Shown piece after piece: positions 63,301-64,000 of a stretch of DNA of 64,000 bases. Made by a program: the position numbers and the translations under genes. The number at the start of each line of letters is the position of its first letter. Position 1 is the stretch's first letter. Below the pieces are notes generated by a model. It did no database searches and was not told the DNA's origin. It worked only from the letters and a program-made list of their open reading frames with translations. The stretch lies in the NCBI GenBank assembly GCA_035621215.1, contig CP141729.1, positions 1,076,944 through 1,140,943 on the forward strand. Reading direction: 5' to 3'. This DNA comes from Oscillospiraceae bacterium MB08-C2-2. GTDB lineage: Bacteria; Bacillota; Clostridia; Oscillospirales; Ruminococcaceae.

Positions 63301-64000
63301 TTTAGCCAACAGTGGAATTGCAGCAGCAAACATTACTGTGGATAACACCACCCCTCAGCCCATTGCTGAATTTACAGTGAATAATATTGTGTATAAGGTG
63401 TTGGCCGATCCCATCGGCGGCAGTAACGGCACAGTCAAAGCTTCTAATGGAGATGCCGCTGCCGGTCAAGTGGTCATTCCTGGTACTGTGCAAAATGCAG
63501 GGCTTACTTATGATGTAATTGAAATTGGGAATAACCTGTTCTACAACAATTCCAAGGTGACGAGCATTACAATCTCCGAAAACGTTGTTGCCATAGGTGA
63601 TCATGCTATCCACGGGTGTGGCAATGTGCTGGATGTAAAACTGCCCGCCAGCTTGGAACGTATCGGAACCAATGGTATTTCCAGCAATATTAAGCTGCGC
63701 AGCATCACTTTTGCACAGGGCAGCAAGCTGAAGGAGCTATCGAATGGTTCTCTAAGTGACAATATGGCCTTAACAAGTATTGTAATCCCTAAATCGGTCA
63801 CCACTACACATGACTATGTTTTGGGTTGGAACTATGGCCTGAAAAGCGTTACTTTTGAAGAGGGAAGCCCGCTGACTAAGCTGAGCAAGGGGATGTTTTT
63901 CCGCAATACCAGCTTGGAAACAGCGGTTCTCCCCACCAATATCACAGTAATTGAAGAAGAAGCCTTTTATAGTTGTGGGTCGCTCCAATCCATCGACCTT
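60317..64000 (+). CDS. BspA-like leucine-rich repeat surface protein (partial, runs off the window)
   Basis: 1228 codons without a stop to the last base. ATG 60317 follows AAAGGAG; the signal peptide ends near VAYAS (about residue 31). The body consists of LRR_5/BspA repeats of ~23 residues (LTSVGESAFWGSGLTEITLPDTVNTVGKSAF-like units). Three larger modules each begin with a DGxxYxVL...GTVQxGNG strand: near residues 92, 532 and 1018. BspA-like proteins act in adhesion to host or plant surfaces. Any anchor would lie beyond the window. Long minus-strand frames here are antisense shadows. Confidence 0.9.
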   Translation, partial: MKNTKTVFKTTAILLAVSLSFGPFSRVAYASDTPLQSDPGTSETSLSEVQTEYSLALGQSGEPVLGESGADNTTLAITTLNIAALDTIIEADGITYKILSLPQESSKGTVQVGNGSTAITVGSSNLTIPDTIAYEENEYSVVAIGYRAFMRQTSLKTIFLPDSLTSVGESAFWGSGLTEITLPDTVNTVGKSAFANCTSLKTAVLSSGMTEIPQELFSASSSEYGYETVLSSVTIPEGITSIGQKAFLGCEKLKTIEIPASVTVIGESAFKESKLTAVNFAANSQLEEIGAEAFLECTSLTEITLPEGLRHIRGNAFKKTGLKTAALPSSLETLEYNTFSDCSSLTAINVGAENTYFESVDGVLFTKGMQTLLNYPIKKADTNYTIPANVETILKYAFNKAANLETLSFGSAVTTVENNAFEGASKLKNVTMGNSVTSMGKMAFYNNSALESLVLSDNITEIAQYSIYNCSKLKAITMPANLTKINSGGISGIASDAIYTVKNVAVKAVLVSYGISEANIALTNTEPEPVSEFTVDGLLYTVLTAAENGTPGTVQLGNGKTALAATDQNLTILASVEHQGKSYNVTTIGSRAFMDNDQIRKVTISSGITKIDNGAFMRSSLTSIVIPDSVEEIGANAFMLCQQLGNISLPANLTKISEYTFSACKMLNSIVIPEGVLTIEANAFNQCESLTTVSLPASLQEIGDSAFWSLEALHTVNIASGSNLKKIGIRAFNFCSALTTIALPQSLESVGENAFQKSSNLVITFPQGSKLNYLGDSAFGSTQMKQFMVPATLTNFNTNALNGCTKLTSITVEEGNPSYSSINGVLFDKGASTLLKYPASKAEEEYTVPSSVRTVGVYAFHQAANLEKITVQSGTLAISSYAFQDAATLKTVILPDSITSIGKLAFYNCSNLRSVRLPAGVEEIVDNLFYNCPKLTSIAIPTGVKTINSNAFGVCAQLSQITIESALVTSIASGAFSGVAADAVFTVKTEAIKGLLANSGIAAANITVDNTTPQPIAEFTVNNIVYKVLADPIGGSNGTVKASNGDAAAGQVVIPGTVQNAGLTYDVIEIGNNLFYNNSKVTSITISENVVAIGDHAIHGCGNVLDVKLPASLERIGTNGISSNIKLRSITFAQGSKLKELSNGSLSDNMALTSIVIPKSVTTTHDYVLGWNYGLKSVTFEEGSPLTKLSKGMFFRNTSLETAVLPTNITVIEEEAFYSCGSLQSIDL

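Overview
The window reads as chromosomal DNA of a low-to-moderate GC Clostridia bacterium. The aromatic amino-acid gene order, T-box and TPP riboswitch use, YesMN-type two-component systems, CBM9/FIVAR-tailed glycoside hydrolases and BspA-like leucine-rich repeats all point to an anaerobic, plant-fibre-degrading Oscillospiraceae/Ruminococcaceae-like organism. The exact genus cannot be read from the sequence. No tRNA, rRNA or CRISPR array was recognised.

1-8,510: the tail of a chorismate-pathway operon (DAHP synthase end, tyrA, aroB, aroA, aroC, AroQ-type chorismate mutase). A cloverleaf-shaped palindromic repeat follows, then a T-box leader with a UGG (Trp) specifier driving a TrpX-type ABC importer of three genes. 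The operon makes chorismate and directs it to Tyr/Phe, while the importer responds to uncharged tRNA-Trp. 8,511-15,230: ordinary small genes (HD phosphohydrolase, lipoprotein, GlsB-type membrane protein, VOC protein with a damaged start, ECF sigma/anti-sigma pair, BlaI/BlaR1-type pair).

15,230-24,000: an accessory, decayed island. It holds a histidine-kinase scrap, an IS200/IS605 copy, an IS256-family C-terminal remnant, a MobV-type oriT, two orphan immunity-like genes (DUF4375-like and ankyrin), an XRE regulator, a Cys-rich VLP protein with a probable frameshift, and an open frame in which a MobV relaxase fragment is fused to RHS repeats and to an unrelated C-terminus. A TetR/zinc-ribbon/TfoX_C operon closes it.

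25,826-33,070: a nine-gene minus-strand thiamin salvage operon (thiW-thiM-thiE-HAD-thiD-tenA-thiZ-thiX-thiY). It lies behind two complete tandem TPP riboswitches, each with its own terminator.

33,200-59,670: a glucuronoxylan locus. It contains a giant secreted GH115 alpha-glucuronidase and an SGNH esterase (+), a ribose-type sugar ABC importer (-), a giant secreted GH67 alpha-glucuronidase (-), an AraC-type response regulator (+), and a YesM kinase/YesN regulator/DctP binding-protein operon (-). The three enzymes share almost identical FIVAR-CBM9-FIVAR-BIG2 tails. Those of GH115 and GH67 form a 1.5-kb inverted repeat, and the GH67 tail is a mosaic of the other two. GH115 and GH67 also share a 27-bp promoter box at identical distance from TATAAT. 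The most coherent new hypothesis in the window is a carboxylate-sugar sensing system: an orphan DctP protein plus kinase plus AraC regulator(s) controlling two alpha-glucuronidases through that box. 60,317-end: a BspA-like LRR surface protein that runs off the window.
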